From: an uncultured Paracoccaceae bacterium | GTDB taxonomy: Bacteria > Pseudomonadota > Alphaproteobacteria > Rhodobacterales > Rhodobacteraceae | Assembly (NCBI GenBank): GCA_947499715.1 | Contig: CANMPL010000004.1 | Location: 248,001 to 312,000, forward strand | Direction of reading: 5' to 3' | DNA length: 64,000 bases | Shown: positions 18,129 through 26,631 of the stretch, piece after piece | How positions within the stretch are numbered: position 1 is the stretch's first letter | How the letters are laid out: each line of letters begins with the position of its first letter | Program-made: the position numbers and the translations under genes | The notes under the pieces: model-generated | What the model was told of the DNA's origin: nothing | The model's database searches: none | The model's input: only the letters and a program-made list of their open reading frames with translations

Positions 18129-19028
18129 ATGTCTGACCCCACGATCCTTTATTGTGTTGGTGCGACCAAGGCGGGGACGTCTTGGCTGCATGATGCGTTG
18201 AAGGGGCATAGCGATTGTGCGCTGCGTGATATCAAGGAAGCGCATTATTGGGATACGGTGAACGGGGCCGCGCGGCTGGACTATTTGGAAACGCTGGAAG
18301 GGCAGTTGCACCGTTTGCGGGTCAGCCGCCATCAGGCGAACCTTGGTAATCGCGGCTGGCAGGCGGCCAATGTGGACCGGCAGATCGCAGCACTAACCGA
18401 GCAGATTGACATGCTGTGCGCGGATCGGAAGGGCAATACCGCCTATCTGGACTGGCTGATGGCGGATCATACGGATCAGGCGGTTGTGGCTGACTTTTCG
18501 CCCAGTTACGCGCTGCTGGAAGGTGATGCGCTGGACCGGATGGTGCGGGTCAGCCCACGCACCAAGGTGATCTATGTGATGCGCGACCCGCTGGCGCGCT
18601 TGTGGAGCCATGTGCGCATGGCCGCAAAACGCAAGGTGGGCGAGGGCGACGCGCTGGAAGGCACTGCCAACAATATTCTTCGCCGGGTGCTGACCGAACA
18701 ATCGCACAAGCAGATCGGCTTGCGCAGTGATTATGAGGGTGCCGTGACGCGCCTGACTGCGACGGTGCCGGAAAACCGCCTGTCGCTGATGTTTACCGAG
18801 GAATTGCTCGCCCCCGGCGGGTTTGAGCAGGTCTGCGCCTTTCTGGGCATCCGGCAAGAGCCGGCGGATACGACGAAATCCGTGCATGCAGGCACGAAGG
18901 CCAAGATGGAACCGGGGCTGCGCGAGATGGCGCTGGCGTTTCTGAAAGAGCAATACGATTGGGCTGCCCGCACGTTCGGCAGCCTGCCACAGGCGTGGCA
19001 GAACAACCTTGAGAGGGTGAGCGCATGA
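18129..19028 (+). CDS. PAPS-dependent sulfotransferase family protein
   Basis: 299-residue soluble protein of the sulfotransferase superfamily. The 5'-phosphosulfate loop [10 protein letters not shown] is at residues 11-20 and the 3'-phosphate site [15 protein letters not shown], with R152 and S160, at 147-161. Both match PAPS-using enzymes, most like those acting on carbohydrates or small molecules. The acceptor is unknown. It begins six bases after nuoC and its stop overlaps the nuoD start (ATGA), so it is translationally locked into the complex I operon. Base composition does not stand out from its neighbours. Confidence 0.87.
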   Translation: MSDPTILYCVGATKAGTSWLHDALKGHSDCALRDIKEAHYWDTVNGAARLDYLETLEGQLHRLRVSRHQANLGNRGWQAANVDRQIAALTEQIDMLCADRKGNTAYLDWLMADHTDQAVVADFSPSYALLEGDALDRMVRVSPRTKVIYVMRDPLARLWSHVRMAAKRKVGEGDALEGTANNILRRVLTEQSHKQIGLRSDYEGAVTRLTATVPENRLSLMFTEELLAPGGFEQVCAFLGIRQEPADTTKSVHAGTKAKMEPGLREMALAFLKEQYDWAARTFGSLPQAWQNNLERVSA

Positions 19029-20263
19029 TGGACGGCGATATTCGCACCAACACCTATGATGACGGGTCCACGGACGCGCGCACGGGCGAACAGAAAATCC
19101 GCAACTTTAACATTAACTTCGGCCCGCAACACCCTGCGGCACACGGGGTTTTGCGGCTGGTGCTCGAGCTCGATGGTGAGATCGTGGAACGCTGCGATCC
19201 GCATATCGGCCTACTGCACCGTGGCACTGAAAAGCTGATGGAAAGCCGGACCTATCTGCAGAATCTGCCGTATTTTGACCGGCTCGATTATGTGGCGCCG
19301 ATGAACCAGGAACATGCCTGGTGTTTGGCGATCGAAAAGCTGACCGGCACCGAAGTGCCGCGCCGCGCCAGCCTGATCCGCGTGCTTTATTCCGAGATTG
19401 GCCGCGTGCTGAACCACCTGCTGAACGTCACCACGCAGGCGCTGGACGTGGGCGCGCTGACCCCGCCGCTTTGGGGCTTTGAAGAGCGCGAAAAGCTGAT
19501 GGTGTTTTATGAGCGGGCCTGTGGCGCGCGCTTGCACGCCGCCTATTTCCGCCCCGGTGGGGTGCATCAAGACCTGCCGGACCAGCTGATCGAGGATATT
19601 GACCAATGGGCGGTGGAGTTCCCAAACCTGCTGGATGATATCGACGGGCTGCTGACTGAAAACCGGATCTTCAAGCAGCGCAACGCCGATATCGGTATCG
19701 TGACAGAAGACGACATCAAGAACTTTAGCTTCTCTGGTGTGATGGTGCGGGGGTCCGGCTTTGCCTGGGATCTACGCCGGTCGCAGCCCTATGAATGCTA
19801 TGACGAGTTCGATTTCCAGATCCCCGTCGGCAAGAACGGCGATTGCTATGATCGCTACCTGTGCCGCATGGAAGAGATGCGCCAGTCGACCAGCATCATC
19901 CGTCAGGCCTGCGAAAAGCTGCGCCACGAAAAGGGTGATATCATGGCGCGGGGCAAGATGACGCCGCCGACACGCGCGGCGATGAAGACCGACATGGAAA
20001 GCCTGATCCATCACTTCAAGCTTTATACCGAAGGGTTCCACGTGCCTGCGGGCGAGGTTTATTGCGCGGTCGAGGCCCCCAAGGGCGAGTTCGGCGTGTT
20101 CCTTGTGGCGGATGGATCCAACAAACCCTATCGCTGCAAGATCCGCGCGCCCGGTTTCCTGCATTTGCAGGCGATGGACCACGTGGCGACGGGCCACCAA
20201 TTGGCTGACGTGGCCGCAATTATTGGCACAATGGATGTTGTTTTTGGGGAGATTGACAGATGA
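19025..20263 (+). CDS. nuoD: NADH-quinone oxidoreductase subunit D
   Basis: Forms the quinone-binding cavity with NuoB. 412 residues (49-kDa family), with [14 protein letters not shown] near the N terminus and the conserved C-terminal [10 protein letters not shown]. The start overlaps the sulfotransferase stop; the adjacent ATG at 19028 is equally possible. The end overlaps the next small lipoprotein gene by four bases. Confidence 0.97.
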   Translation: MMDGDIRTNTYDDGSTDARTGEQKIRNFNINFGPQHPAAHGVLRLVLELDGEIVERCDPHIGLLHRGTEKLMESRTYLQNLPYFDRLDYVAPMNQEHAWCLAIEKLTGTEVPRRASLIRVLYSEIGRVLNHLLNVTTQALDVGALTPPLWGFEEREKLMVFYERACGARLHAAYFRPGGVHQDLPDQLIEDIDQWAVEFPNLLDDIDGLLTENRIFKQRNADIGIVTEDDIKNFSFSGVMVRGSGFAWDLRRSQPYECYDEFDFQIPVGKNGDCYDRYLCRMEEMRQSTSIIRQACEKLRHEKGDIMARGKMTPPTRAAMKTDMESLIHHFKLYTEGFHVPAGEVYCAVEAPKGEFGVFLVADGSNKPYRCKIRAPGFLHLQAMDHVATGHQLADVAAIIGTMDVVFGEIDR

Positions 20264-20601
20264 TCCGTTCTATTTCGTTGACGGCTTTGGTGGCATTGAC
20301 CGCCTGCACCAACCCGATTGATTTTCGCGACATGATTCCCAGCAGCACCGCGCCTGCCGCGACACCAGCGGTGGCACCAGTTGCACCGGCGCCGACGATA
20401 CTGACGGCCAAGGAACGCCTTGTCGGCGCGATTGAAAACAATGGTTGCCAGTTGAACGCGGGCAATGTGGGCGCGATCCTGAGCGAGGCGACAATCGGCA
20501 CGGAAGAGCTGAAATCGCTGACCGCAGAGCTGAGTGCCGAAGGCCGCGCCGAAGTGGCTGGCGATGGTGCGATCCGCGTGAACACGGCGCGGTGCGCCTG
20601 A
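20260..20601 (+). CDS. Small lipoprotein encoded in the nuo operon
   Basis: 113 residues. Signal peptide with lipobox LTAC (Cys16), an Ala/Pro/Thr-rich linker to about residue 47, then a ~65-residue domain with two Cys (one in NNGCQLN, one next to last in the chain) that could form a disulfide. The start overlaps nuoD (ATGA) and the stop overlaps the next tiny gene (TGATG). I know no function. Rhodobacter nuo operons are known to carry unidentified reading frames, and this fits that pattern. Confidence 0.7.
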   Translation: MIRSISLTALVALTACTNPIDFRDMIPSSTAPAATPAVAPVAPAPTILTAKERLVGAIENNGCQLNAGNVGAILSEATIGTEELKSLTAELSAEGRAEVAGDGAIRVNTARCA

Positions 20602-20723
20602 TGATTTTGGCGGGCTCGGGCTTTGGCGCGGTCCTGCTGTTGACAGGGTTTGGCACCGCTGCCATTCCCACGCTGACTTTCGCGGGCCTGACGGCTGGCG
20701 TCCTTTTGACCGGAATGAACTGA
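20601..20723 (+). CDS. 40-residue hydrophobic membrane peptide
   Basis: A short reading frame between the lipoprotein and nuoE codes for a 40-residue, almost wholly hydrophobic protein (starts [14 protein letters not shown], ends TGMN) able to span the membrane once or twice. It shares one base with the preceding stop (TGATG) and ends one base before nuoE, leaving no unused DNA. That tight packing is the main support. It could be an accessory membrane peptide of complex I or simply a translational link. Confidence 0.5.
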   Translation: MILAGSGFGAVLLLTGFGTAAIPTLTFAGLTAGVLLTGMN

Positions 20724-20724
20724 T

Positions 20725-21810
20725 ATGCTGCGCCGTTTGCACCCTGACCAACCTGACAGTTTCGCCTTTACCCCTGCCAACCAGCAGTGGGCCGAAGGGC
20801 AGTTGACCAAGTTTCCAGAGGGCCGTCAGGCCAGCGCGATCATTCCGTTGCTGTGGCGCGCGCAGGAACAAGAGGGCTGGCTGAGCCGTCCGGCGATTGA
20901 ACACGTGGCCGAGATGCTGGGGCTGGAATATATCCGCGCGCTGGAAGTGGCGACATTCTATTTCATGTTCCAACTGCAACCGGTCGGGTCTGTGGCGCAT
21001 ATTCAGATCTGCGGCACGCTGTCCTGCATGATCTGTGGGGCAGAGGATCTGGTCGCTGTCTGCAAGGACAAGATCGCGGAAAAAGCCCATGCGCTGTCTG
21101 CTGACGGCAAGTTTTCATGGGAAGAGGTGGAGTGCCTTGGATCCTGTGCCAACGCACCGATGGCCCAGATCGGCAAGGATTATTACGAAGATCTGACCGC
21201 CGCACGACTGGGCGAGATCATTGACGAATTGGCCGCAGGGCAGGTGCCGGTGCCGGGCCCGCAAAACGGTCGTTTTGCCGCGGAACCGCTGAAGGGGCTG
21301 ACCAGCCTGAAAGACTATGACAGCGGCAAGACCAAGTATAACGCCAGCGTGCAGCTTGCGACGGATATCGGCGACACGGTCAAACGGATTGATGGCACCG
21401 AAGTGCCGATCCTGACGCCTTGGAACGACGGCGCGGTGGCGACAAAGGCAAAGCCAGCCGCCAAAGCCAAGACGGCCGCAAAAGCGAAGCCAGCGCCAAA
21501 AGCAAAGGCGGCCCCAAAGGCGAAAGCGGCAGCAAAACCTGCGGCACCAGCCGCAGCTGCGCCGGGCAAGGAGACCAAGCCGAGAACGCTGAGCGCGCCG
21601 CGCAAATCCGGCGCTGATGACCTGAAACTGATCAGCGGTGTGGGTCCGAAGTTGGAAGGCGTGTTGAATGGGCTTGGGTTCTGGCATTTCGATCAGATTG
21701 CAAAGTGGTCCGAGACGGATGTCGCTTGGGTCGATAGCAGGCTGAAATTCAAGGGTCGCATTACGCGCGACAACTGGATGGCACAGGCCGCAGAACTGGC
21801 GAAAAAGTAA
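20725..21810 (+). CDS. nuoE: NADH-quinone oxidoreductase subunit E with C-terminal HHH-type extension
   Basis: 361 residues, far longer than the usual ~165-240. The N-terminal thioredoxin-like domain carries the 2Fe-2S (N1a) ligands C96, C101, C137 and C141. After about residue 239 comes a Lys/Ala/Pro linker (239-281) and then a helix-hairpin-helix-like domain (289-359: [33 protein letters not shown]). The same domain ends the next protein. Long NuoE tails occur in Rhodobacter-type bacteria; their role is unknown. HHH folds usually contact nucleic acid but can mediate protein contacts. Confidence 0.95.
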   Translation: MLRRLHPDQPDSFAFTPANQQWAEGQLTKFPEGRQASAIIPLLWRAQEQEGWLSRPAIEHVAEMLGLEYIRALEVATFYFMFQLQPVGSVAHIQICGTLSCMICGAEDLVAVCKDKIAEKAHALSADGKFSWEEVECLGSCANAPMAQIGKDYYEDLTAARLGEIIDELAAGQVPVPGPQNGRFAAEPLKGLTSLKDYDSGKTKYNASVQLATDIGDTVKRIDGTEVPILTPWNDGAVATKAKPAAKAKTAAKAKPAPKAKAAPKAKAAAKPAAPAAAAPGKETKPRTLSAPRKSGADDLKLISGVGPKLEGVLNGLGFWHFDQIAKWSETDVAWVDSRLKFKGRITRDNWMAQAAELAKK

Positions 21811-21831
21811 CCAAAGCAGATCGCGCCATTT

Positions 21832-21849
21832 CGTATGGGGAATGGCGCG
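21832..21849 (+). other. Hairpin between nuoE and the HHH membrane protein gene
   Basis: CGCGCCATT (21832-21840) would pair with AATGGCGCG (21841-21849), nine perfect pairs, but the arms abut, so the inner pairs cannot form and TCGTATGGGG-like spacing must be checked: the printed bases place TCGTATGGGG at 21841-21850 and AATGGCGCG directly after it. The hairpin therefore has a ten-base loop and lies 22-50 bases after nuoE. There is no clean T-run, so processing or partial attenuation is likelier than full termination. Confidence 0.3.
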
Positions 21850-21980
21850 CGCAATTTCTCTTATATTTCTGGGCTAAAGTCGGGTAAGACTGCGGTGCAG
21901 GGTGGTTTTTCTATGCGAAAACGCCCCTTTGACGGATAAACAAAGGTGCCCGCAAAGCGGCACTCAGGGGAGAGAAATTC

Positions 21981-22709
21981 ATGAAAGATACGGCACCAAT
22001 CAGTTCGGGTATCATTGCCGTGGCTGCTGTTTTTGGCATCATCGCGGCGGGCGTGGCCCTTGTGGTGTGGGATTTTGCGGCGATTGCGGCGATTTTCGTC
22101 GGCATCATCGTTGCGATTATTGTGGCGATTGCGCTGATGTGGGGGTGGCGTAAGCCAGAGCCCTATTCCGGCAATCCGCAAGCCCCTGTTGCGAAAGCAC
22201 CGGCAGCGGCAGCCCCTGTTACGGCAGCACCAGTGGCAGCAGCAGCCCCTGCGGCAGCGGTGTCAACACCGGTTGCCGACGCGCCCGAGCCCGCGCCAAA
22301 AGCGGCACCAAAGCCAAAGGCTGCGGCAAAACCAAAGGCCGCCGCGAAGCCAAAAGCCGCAGCGAAGCCAAAGGCGGCCCCCAAAGCCAAGGCAGCCCCC
22401 AAGGCAAAGCCGGTCGCGGCAGATGGCAAACCCGAGATGCTAAGCGCGCCGCGCGGTGGTGCGGGTGATGACCTCAAACAGATCAAAGGTGTCGGTCCAA
22501 AGATGGAAAAGATGCTGAACACCATGGGTGTCTGGCACTTTGATCAGGTCGCTGGCTGGCGCAAGAAAGAGGTCGAATGGGTTGATGAGAACCTTGAAGG
22601 CTTTAAGGGTCGGGTCAGCCGTGACGAATGGGTCAAGCAAGCCAAGGTTCTGGCCAAGGGTGGAACCACTGAGTTTTCCAAGAAAGTGAAGAAGGGCGGC
22701 GTTTACTAA
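21981..22709 (+). CDS. Membrane-anchored protein with the same HHH-type domain as the NuoE tail
   Basis: 242 residues. Two transmembrane helices (about 9-29 and 33-56), then an Ala/Pro-rich stretch, a near-perfect repeat of AAAKPK / AAPKAK units (about 102-144), and a C-terminal domain (154-226: LSAPRGGAGDDL, KGVGPKMEKMLN, WHFDQVAGW) clearly homologous to residues 289-359 of NuoE. The basic repeat tail may bind acidic surfaces or nucleic acid. It lies between nuoE and nuoF after a 170-base gap and is followed by a strong terminator. A structural or assembly partner of NuoE at the membrane is an inference. Confidence 0.8.
   Translation: MKDTAPISSGIIAVAAVFGIIAAGVALVVWDFAAIAAIFVGIIVAIIVAIALMWGWRKPEPYSGNPQAPVAKAPAAAAPVTAAPVAAAAPAAAVSTPVADAPEPAPKAAPKPKAAAKPKAAAKPKAAAKPKAAPKAKAAPKAKPVAADGKPEMLSAPRGGAGDDLKQIKGVGPKMEKMLNTMGVWHFDQVAGWRKKEVEWVDENLEGFKGRVSRDEWVKQAKVLAKGGTTEFSKKVKKGGVY
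22284..22412 (+). repeat. In-frame Lys/Ala/Pro repeat
   Basis: Degenerate tandem repeat inside the HHH membrane protein gene, coding for AAAKPK three times and then AAPKAK twice. The bases vary at third positions, so it is kept by selection on the protein rather than being a recent DNA expansion. A similar repeat lies in the nuoE linker around 21440-21570. Confidence 0.7.
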
Positions 22710-22732
22710 GCCACGCCCTAAGGACGGACAGG

Positions 22733-22765
22733 AAACCCCGTTTGCTTTGGGCGAGCGGGGTTTTT
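22733..22765 (+). terminator. Intrinsic terminator inside the nuo cluster
   Basis: Stem AAACCCCGTTTGC (22733-22745) and GCGAGCGGGGTTT (22751-22763), 13 pairs counting two G-U wobbles, loop TTTGG, followed by a run that makes TTTTT at 22761-22765. It is 24 bases after the stop of the HHH membrane protein gene and faces the + strand. It should reduce read-through into nuoF-N. Confidence 0.8.
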
Positions 22766-22782
22766 GTTTGCGCGGCCGCTAT

Positions 22783-22841
22783 GGGGGCCAGCCCCCGTCC
22801 GCCAGGGCGGACTCCCCCGGGATATTTCTGGCCAAAAGAAG
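22783..22841 (+). repeat. Two-hairpin intergenic repeat, copy 2
   Basis: 59-bp element matching 13144-13201: hairpin GGGGGC-CA-GCCCCC (arms share bases), hairpin GTCCGCC-AG-GGCGGAC, and tail CTCCCCCGGGATATTTC then GGCCAAAAGAAG. It lies just behind the terminator at 22733-22765 and 60 bases before the next gene. Confidence 0.75.
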
Positions 22842-22901
22842 CCGGGTGGCTCGACACCGGTGGGCGAGGGCGGTAGGTCTGAGCCAAGCAAGGAGGCGCG
22901 C

Positions 22902-23114
22902 ATGGACGGCCATAACAACGACACCGAACGGCAAGGTCGTGTGATTGCGATCACGATTGTGGTGGCGGGTGTCTTGGCCATTGCCGCGCCCTGGATCACC
23001 ACTGTGCTGGGTCTTGCACCGAAGTTTGAGATTTTGTTCTACCTGATATCCTTGGCTGCGTTCATTTGGTCACTGGTCGTCACGTGGAAGCTGTGGCAAA
23101 AGACCCGGAGCTAG
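22902..23114 (+). CDS. Small two-helix membrane protein (DUF5337-like)
   Basis: 70 residues. Hydrophilic start ([13 protein letters not shown]), then two transmembrane helices (about 15-34 and 42-63) and a basic end. AAGGAGG at 22890-22896 sets the ATG at 22902. It fits my recollection of a DUF5337 protein found in Rhodobacteraceae nuo operons, but I could not check this. It is 16 bases upstream of nuoF and probably shares its mRNA. Confidence 0.65.
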   Translation: MDGHNNDTERQGRVIAITIVVAGVLAIAAPWITTVLGLAPKFEILFYLISLAAFIWSLVVTWKLWQKTRS

Positions 23115-23130
23115 CAAGGGGACGTATCTG

Positions 23131-24414
23131 ATGCTGAAAGATCAGGACCGTATTTTTACAAACCTTTATGGGATGCATGATCGCACGCTGAAGGGCGCGC
23201 AGGCGCGGGGCCATTGGGATGGCACGGCCGCGATCATCAAAAAGGGGCGGGACTGGATCGTCAGCGAGATGAAGGCCAGCGGTTTGCGCGGGCGTGGCGG
23301 TGCGGGTTTCCCCACGGGCCTTAAGTGGTCATTCATGCCAAAGGAAAGCGACGGGCGTCCGGCCTATCTGGTGGTGAATGCCGACGAATCCGAGCCGGGC
23401 ACATGTAAAGACCGCGAGATCATGCGCCATGATCCGCATACGCTGATTGAAGGCTGCCTGATTGCCAGCTTCGCGATGAATGCCAATGCCTGCTATATCT
23501 ACATCCGTGGCGAGTACATCCGCGAGAAAGAGGCGCTGCAAAACGCGATTGATGAGGCTTATGCCGCAGGTCTTGTCGGCAAGAACGCCGCCAAGTCAGG
23601 CTGGGATTTTGATATCTATCTGGCCCATGGGGCCGGTGCCTATATCTGCGGCGAAGAGACCGCTTTGCTGGAAAGCCTTGAGGGCAAAAAGGGCATGCCC
23701 CGGATGAAGCCGCCGTTCCCGGCGGGGGCGGGGCTTTATGGCTGCCCAACCACGGTGAACAACGTGGAATCGATTGCCGTGGTGCCGACCATTCTGCGCC
23801 GGGGGGCGACGTGGTTTGCCGGCATGGGCCGCCCGAACAATGCGGGCACGAAGCTGTTTGCAATCAGCGGTCACGTGAACAACCCTTGTGTGGTCGAAGA
23901 GGAAATGTCGATTTCCTTTGAAGAGCTGATCGAGAAACATTGCGGCGGGATCCGCGGTGGCTGGGATAACCTCAAGGCGGTGATCCCTGGCGGTAGTTCG
24001 GTGCCATGTGTGCGCGGAGAGAACATGCGCGACGCGGTCATGGATTTTGATGCGCTGAAGGAAAAGGGATCATCCCTTGGCACGGCGGCGGTGATCGTGA
24101 TGGATAACTCTGTCGACATGATCAAAGCGATCTGGCGGCTGTCAAAGTTCTATAAGCACGAGTCGTGCGGGCAATGCACGCCTTGCCGCGAAGGCACGGG
24201 CTGGATGATGCGGGTGATGGCGCGGCTGGTGGAGGGCAATGCGAGTGTCGAGGAAATCGACATGCTGCTGAGCGTCACCAAGCAGGTCGAAGGCCACACG
24301 ATCTGTGCGCTGGGTGATGCGGCGGCTTGGCCGATCCAAGGGTTGATCAAGAATTTCCGTGATGAGATCGAAGACCGGATTGCACATAAGCGGGTTGGCG
24401 TCGCGGCAGAGTGA
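23131..24414 (+). CDS. nuoF: NADH-quinone oxidoreductase subunit F
   Basis: NADH- and FMN-binding subunit of complex I, carrying 4Fe-4S cluster N3. 427 residues. [13 protein letters not shown] (54-66) is the NADH/FMN glycine-rich motif, [16 protein letters not shown] the FMN site, and C346, C349, C352 ([11 protein letters not shown]) with C392 ligate N3. The preceding small membrane protein ends 16 bases upstream. The next canonical nuo gene, nuoG, is 2.2 kb away. Confidence 0.97.
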   Translation: MLKDQDRIFTNLYGMHDRTLKGAQARGHWDGTAAIIKKGRDWIVSEMKASGLRGRGGAGFPTGLKWSFMPKESDGRPAYLVVNADESEPGTCKDREIMRHDPHTLIEGCLIASFAMNANACYIYIRGEYIREKEALQNAIDEAYAAGLVGKNAAKSGWDFDIYLAHGAGAYICGEETALLESLEGKKGMPRMKPPFPAGAGLYGCPTTVNNVESIAVVPTILRRGATWFAGMGRPNNAGTKLFAISGHVNNPCVVEEEMSISFEELIEKHCGGIRGGWDNLKAVIPGGSSVPCVRGENMRDAVMDFDALKEKGSSLGTAAVIVMDNSVDMIKAIWRLSKFYKHESCGQCTPCREGTGWMMRVMARLVEGNASVEEIDMLLSVTKQVEGHTICALGDAAAWPIQGLIKNFRDEIEDRIAHKRVGVAAE

Positions 24415-24636
24415 TGCGGTTGGGATAAACCGATCCTTGCCTAACCTTGCGGGGCGACAATCGTAAGCGCAGTCGGTGTTTGCACAGGTTGTGGCAATGA
24501 GAACAAATTGCCCATCGAAAGTTCTTGGAAGACTTTCGCACATGCCGTCACATTGATGTTGATTGTGGTCGGTGTCGGTGGTGTTTGGAACTAGACGACT
24601 CAGCGCTGCGATTTAAACGTTAGTTATTCTAGAACA

Positions 24637-24951
24637 ATGTCGGCGATTAAGGGTTCTTCCGTGGCATTTGACGATATTTTTAGTGACTTGCTGTCAAGTG
24701 CTTTTGCTTCAGCTGATAAACGGGATCTTCGGTCGCGGCGCGCGATCCTGGGTCTGCTGGGTGGTGCCGCAATAGGGGGCCTTATCGGTTTCCAAGGATT
24801 TGGCTTTGGTCTCTTGTTCACCCCGATAGTCGGTGCGGCAATCGGATATTTTTTTGGCGTCGCTTTGATCGATATCGCCTTCTGGATCGTATTTTCATTG
24901 ATAGGGGCGGCTGTTTTGACAAGCCTCATCTGGCTTTTTGGCGGCGCGTGA
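24637..24951 (+). CDS. Hypothetical membrane protein
   Basis: 104 residues. About 35 hydrophilic residues, then three hydrophobic segments rich in glycine (about 37-54, 57-75 and 80-101). Resembles short glycine-zipper-type membrane proteins, but no family is recognised. It follows a 222-base gap after nuoF that is less GC-rich than the surroundings and holds no convincing gene. Its stop overlaps the next gene's ATG by one base. Confidence 0.55.
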   Translation: MSAIKGSSVAFDDIFSDLLSSAFASADKRDLRSRRAILGLLGGAAIGGLIGFQGFGFGLLFTPIVGAAIGYFFGVALIDIAFWIVFSLIGAAVLTSLIWLFGGA

Positions 24952-25412
24952 TGCCCCTCGCTGAATTCAACTTTGGCACGCTGAGATACCCTTGGGGTGA
25001 TCCGCGGCTGAAGGACTTTCAAGACAATCTGGACCGGGTGAATGGCTTGGCGCAGCGCAGTGACGGGTTTGTCTGGATGCTGGACGAAGACGGGATGGAT
25101 GCGGTGCAGAATGATCCCGAGGGGCCGCTGAGCGCGCGACCCAATACGGCGAGCACTTTGTCGGTTTGGCGCGACGCGAAATGCCTGTGGCAATTCGTCG
25201 AAAACACGCTGCATGGACGGTTCATGAAACGCGGGGCAGAGTGGTTTAAGGCGGATGACCGCGGCCATCTGGTGATTTGGGAGGTCGCCGACGGACACAG
25301 GCCGACCGTGACGGAGGGCATGGCACAGTGGCGGGTGTTGCAGGCCGAGGGGGAATCGGCGCACCTTTTTGGGGGACGTGGACTGCGTGAGAGGGCCGAT
25401 GCACTTAGCTGA
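24951..25412 (+). CDS. DUF3291 family protein, first of a tandem pair
   Basis: 153 residues. LAEFNFGTLRYPWGDPRLKDF at the start, DRVNGLAQRSDGFVWML, then a central Trp-rich part and EVADGHRPTVTEGMAQW fit DUF3291, a dimeric ferredoxin-like (monooxygenase-like) fold of unknown function. The ATG at 24951 shares a base with the previous stop; a GTG one codon earlier is possible. It overlaps the second copy by 14 bases. The pair shares the pattern DPR-x6-NLDR-NGL and GHxPT/S but differs enough that duplication is not recent. Confidence 0.75.
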   Translation: MPLAEFNFGTLRYPWGDPRLKDFQDNLDRVNGLAQRSDGFVWMLDEDGMDAVQNDPEGPLSARPNTASTLSVWRDAKCLWQFVENTLHGRFMKRGAEWFKADDRGHLVIWEVADGHRPTVTEGMAQWRVLQAEGESAHLFGGRGLRERADALS

Positions 25413-25845
25413 ATTAAATGTGGGTCGCCTTTTGGCCCCGCGCGAGGACCCGCGCGTCCGGGAGTTCATGGAAAACCTTGATCGGATCAATGGGCTTGGC
25501 AAACGGATGCCGGGTTTTGTGTGGATGATGGAGGGCGATAGCGGGCCGGGCACAGGCAATACTGATGCGATGATTGATGGCGATCCGCAATACGTGCCGA
25601 ACCTGACCGTTTGGGAGGATGCCAAAAGCCTGCGAACCTTTGTTTTTGACACGATCCACAAGCAGTTCTTTGCCCGCAAGGCGGAGTGGTTTGAGGTGCT
25701 GGGCCAGCAGCATTTTGTTATGTGGTGGGTTGAAGAGGGGCATCAGCCGTCCTTGGACGAGGCGCTTGAGCGACTCGACATGCGCCGGAAGAACGGCGAT
25801 ACAGAACATGCATTTGGTTGGGATTATTTGAAGTCCCGGGGGTGA
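25399..25845 (+). CDS. DUF3291 family protein, second of a tandem pair
   Basis: 148 residues from the ATG at 25399, which follows GAGAGG. HLAELNVGRLLAPREDPR and ENLDRINGLGKRMPGFVWMM match the DUF3291 consensus better than the first copy does, and WWVEEGHQPSLDEALERL is the C-terminal signature. No catalytic function is known for the family; the fold resembles small heme-degrading and quinol monooxygenases. Both copies sit between nuoF and nuoG with a membrane protein upstream, which is unusual cargo for a complex I cluster. Confidence 0.82.
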   Translation: MHLAELNVGRLLAPREDPRVREFMENLDRINGLGKRMPGFVWMMEGDSGPGTGNTDAMIDGDPQYVPNLTVWEDAKSLRTFVFDTIHKQFFARKAEWFEVLGQQHFVMWWVEEGHQPSLDEALERLDMRRKNGDTEHAFGWDYLKSRG

Positions 25846-25902
25846 TGTTCACCCCGGACAGAATAGTGAGTTGGTGGGTTTAATGGGTGAGGTTAACCTT
25901 AA

Positions 25903-25924
25903 GTCATTCAAACGAAAGAATGAC
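25903..25924 (+). other. Hairpin in the 255-base gap before the DUF5333-like gene
   Basis: GTCATTC (25903-25909) pairs with GAATGAC (25918-25924) around the loop AAACGAAA. The rest of 25846-26100 holds only a 24-codon hydrophobic reading frame (25925-25999) with no good ribosome-binding site. The hairpin has no T-run directly behind it and could be an operator or an mRNA structure. Confidence 0.3.
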
Positions 25925-26100
25925 ATGCGAAAGTCTTTTTACTTTTTTGTCCTGCTGCTGGCCGTTCAGCTTGGCTATTATCAGCCGATTTTGGGCTAAG
26001 GCGCGGGATTTTGCCCGTAGAATCTCGATGATATTGAATATCAGGACGATATCTCCGACATGACACCTGAACCCGGCATCAAGCTGGACAAAGGAAGAGC

Positions 26101-26505
26101 ATGTTAAAACGATCCATTTTTGCCGCCATTTCCTTGGCGTTTGTGACACTGGCTGGGGCCTCTTCGGCGAAGCCTGCGTTGAAAGATGTGGCCTATGTGC
26201 GCGAGGGCATCATTGCCGTGGGCATGGCCTATGAAATCAGCGAGGAATGCAGCAGCCTAAAGGCGCGGCTTTTTCGCGGGATTGGATATCTGAACGACCT
26301 CAAGGGACACGCCCGCGGGTTGGGTTATACCGACGCAGAGATTGACGCCTATATCGATGATAATGCAGAGAAAGATCGCCTTGAAGGGATTGCGCGCGCG
26401 CGGCTGATAGAGCTTGGCGCGGTGGCGGGCAATGGGGCGACGTACTGCGCCGTTGGTCAAGCAGAAATGGCAAAGGGCAGCGCGATCGGGCGGCTGTTGC
26501 GTTAA
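26101..26505 (+). CDS. Secreted DUF5333-like protein
   Basis: 134 residues with a signal peptide (residues 1-22, ending SSAKP) and a helical mature part containing two Cys (in SEECSSLKAR and ATYCAVGQAEM). It fits my memory of DUF5333, a family of Rhodobacteraceae proteins encoded in nuo operons; I could not verify this. AAAGGAAGAGC precedes the ATG. Periplasmic location and nuo context suggest an accessory role at the outer face of complex I, which is inference. Confidence 0.7.
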   Translation: MLKRSIFAAISLAFVTLAGASSAKPALKDVAYVREGIIAVGMAYEISEECSSLKARLFRGIGYLNDLKGHARGLGYTDAEIDAYIDDNAEKDRLEGIARARLIELGAVAGNGATYCAVGQAEMAKGSAIGRLLR

Positions 26506-26631
26506 GTCGACCAAAGGCTTCAAAAAATCGCTGTTCACGCTAGCATCGGGCAAGCGTTAGGGTTAGAACCCGTTCCAAACGCGCGCGTGGCATAGCCGCC
26601 CCGCGCCGACCAGGGAACGGAAGGCTCGTTT

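Noticed and set aside
24445-24594. A 49-codon open stretch with CTGCGNEN (zinc-ribbon-like) and a hydrophobic end, between nuoF and the next gene
   Set aside because: It has no ATG, GTG or TTG start ahead of the Cys pair and no ribosome-binding site. It may be a gene remnant, but evidence is too thin to list.
24613-24627. TTAA-N7-TTAT near the membrane protein gene after nuoF, considered as a third CtrA box
   Set aside because: The second half-site has a mismatch in the TTAA core, and the site is only 10 bases from the start codon.
25925-25999. A 24-codon hydrophobic frame (MRKSFYFFVLLLAVQ...) before the DUF5333-like gene
   Set aside because: No convincing ribosome-binding site and too short to judge; the hairpin next to it is listed instead.
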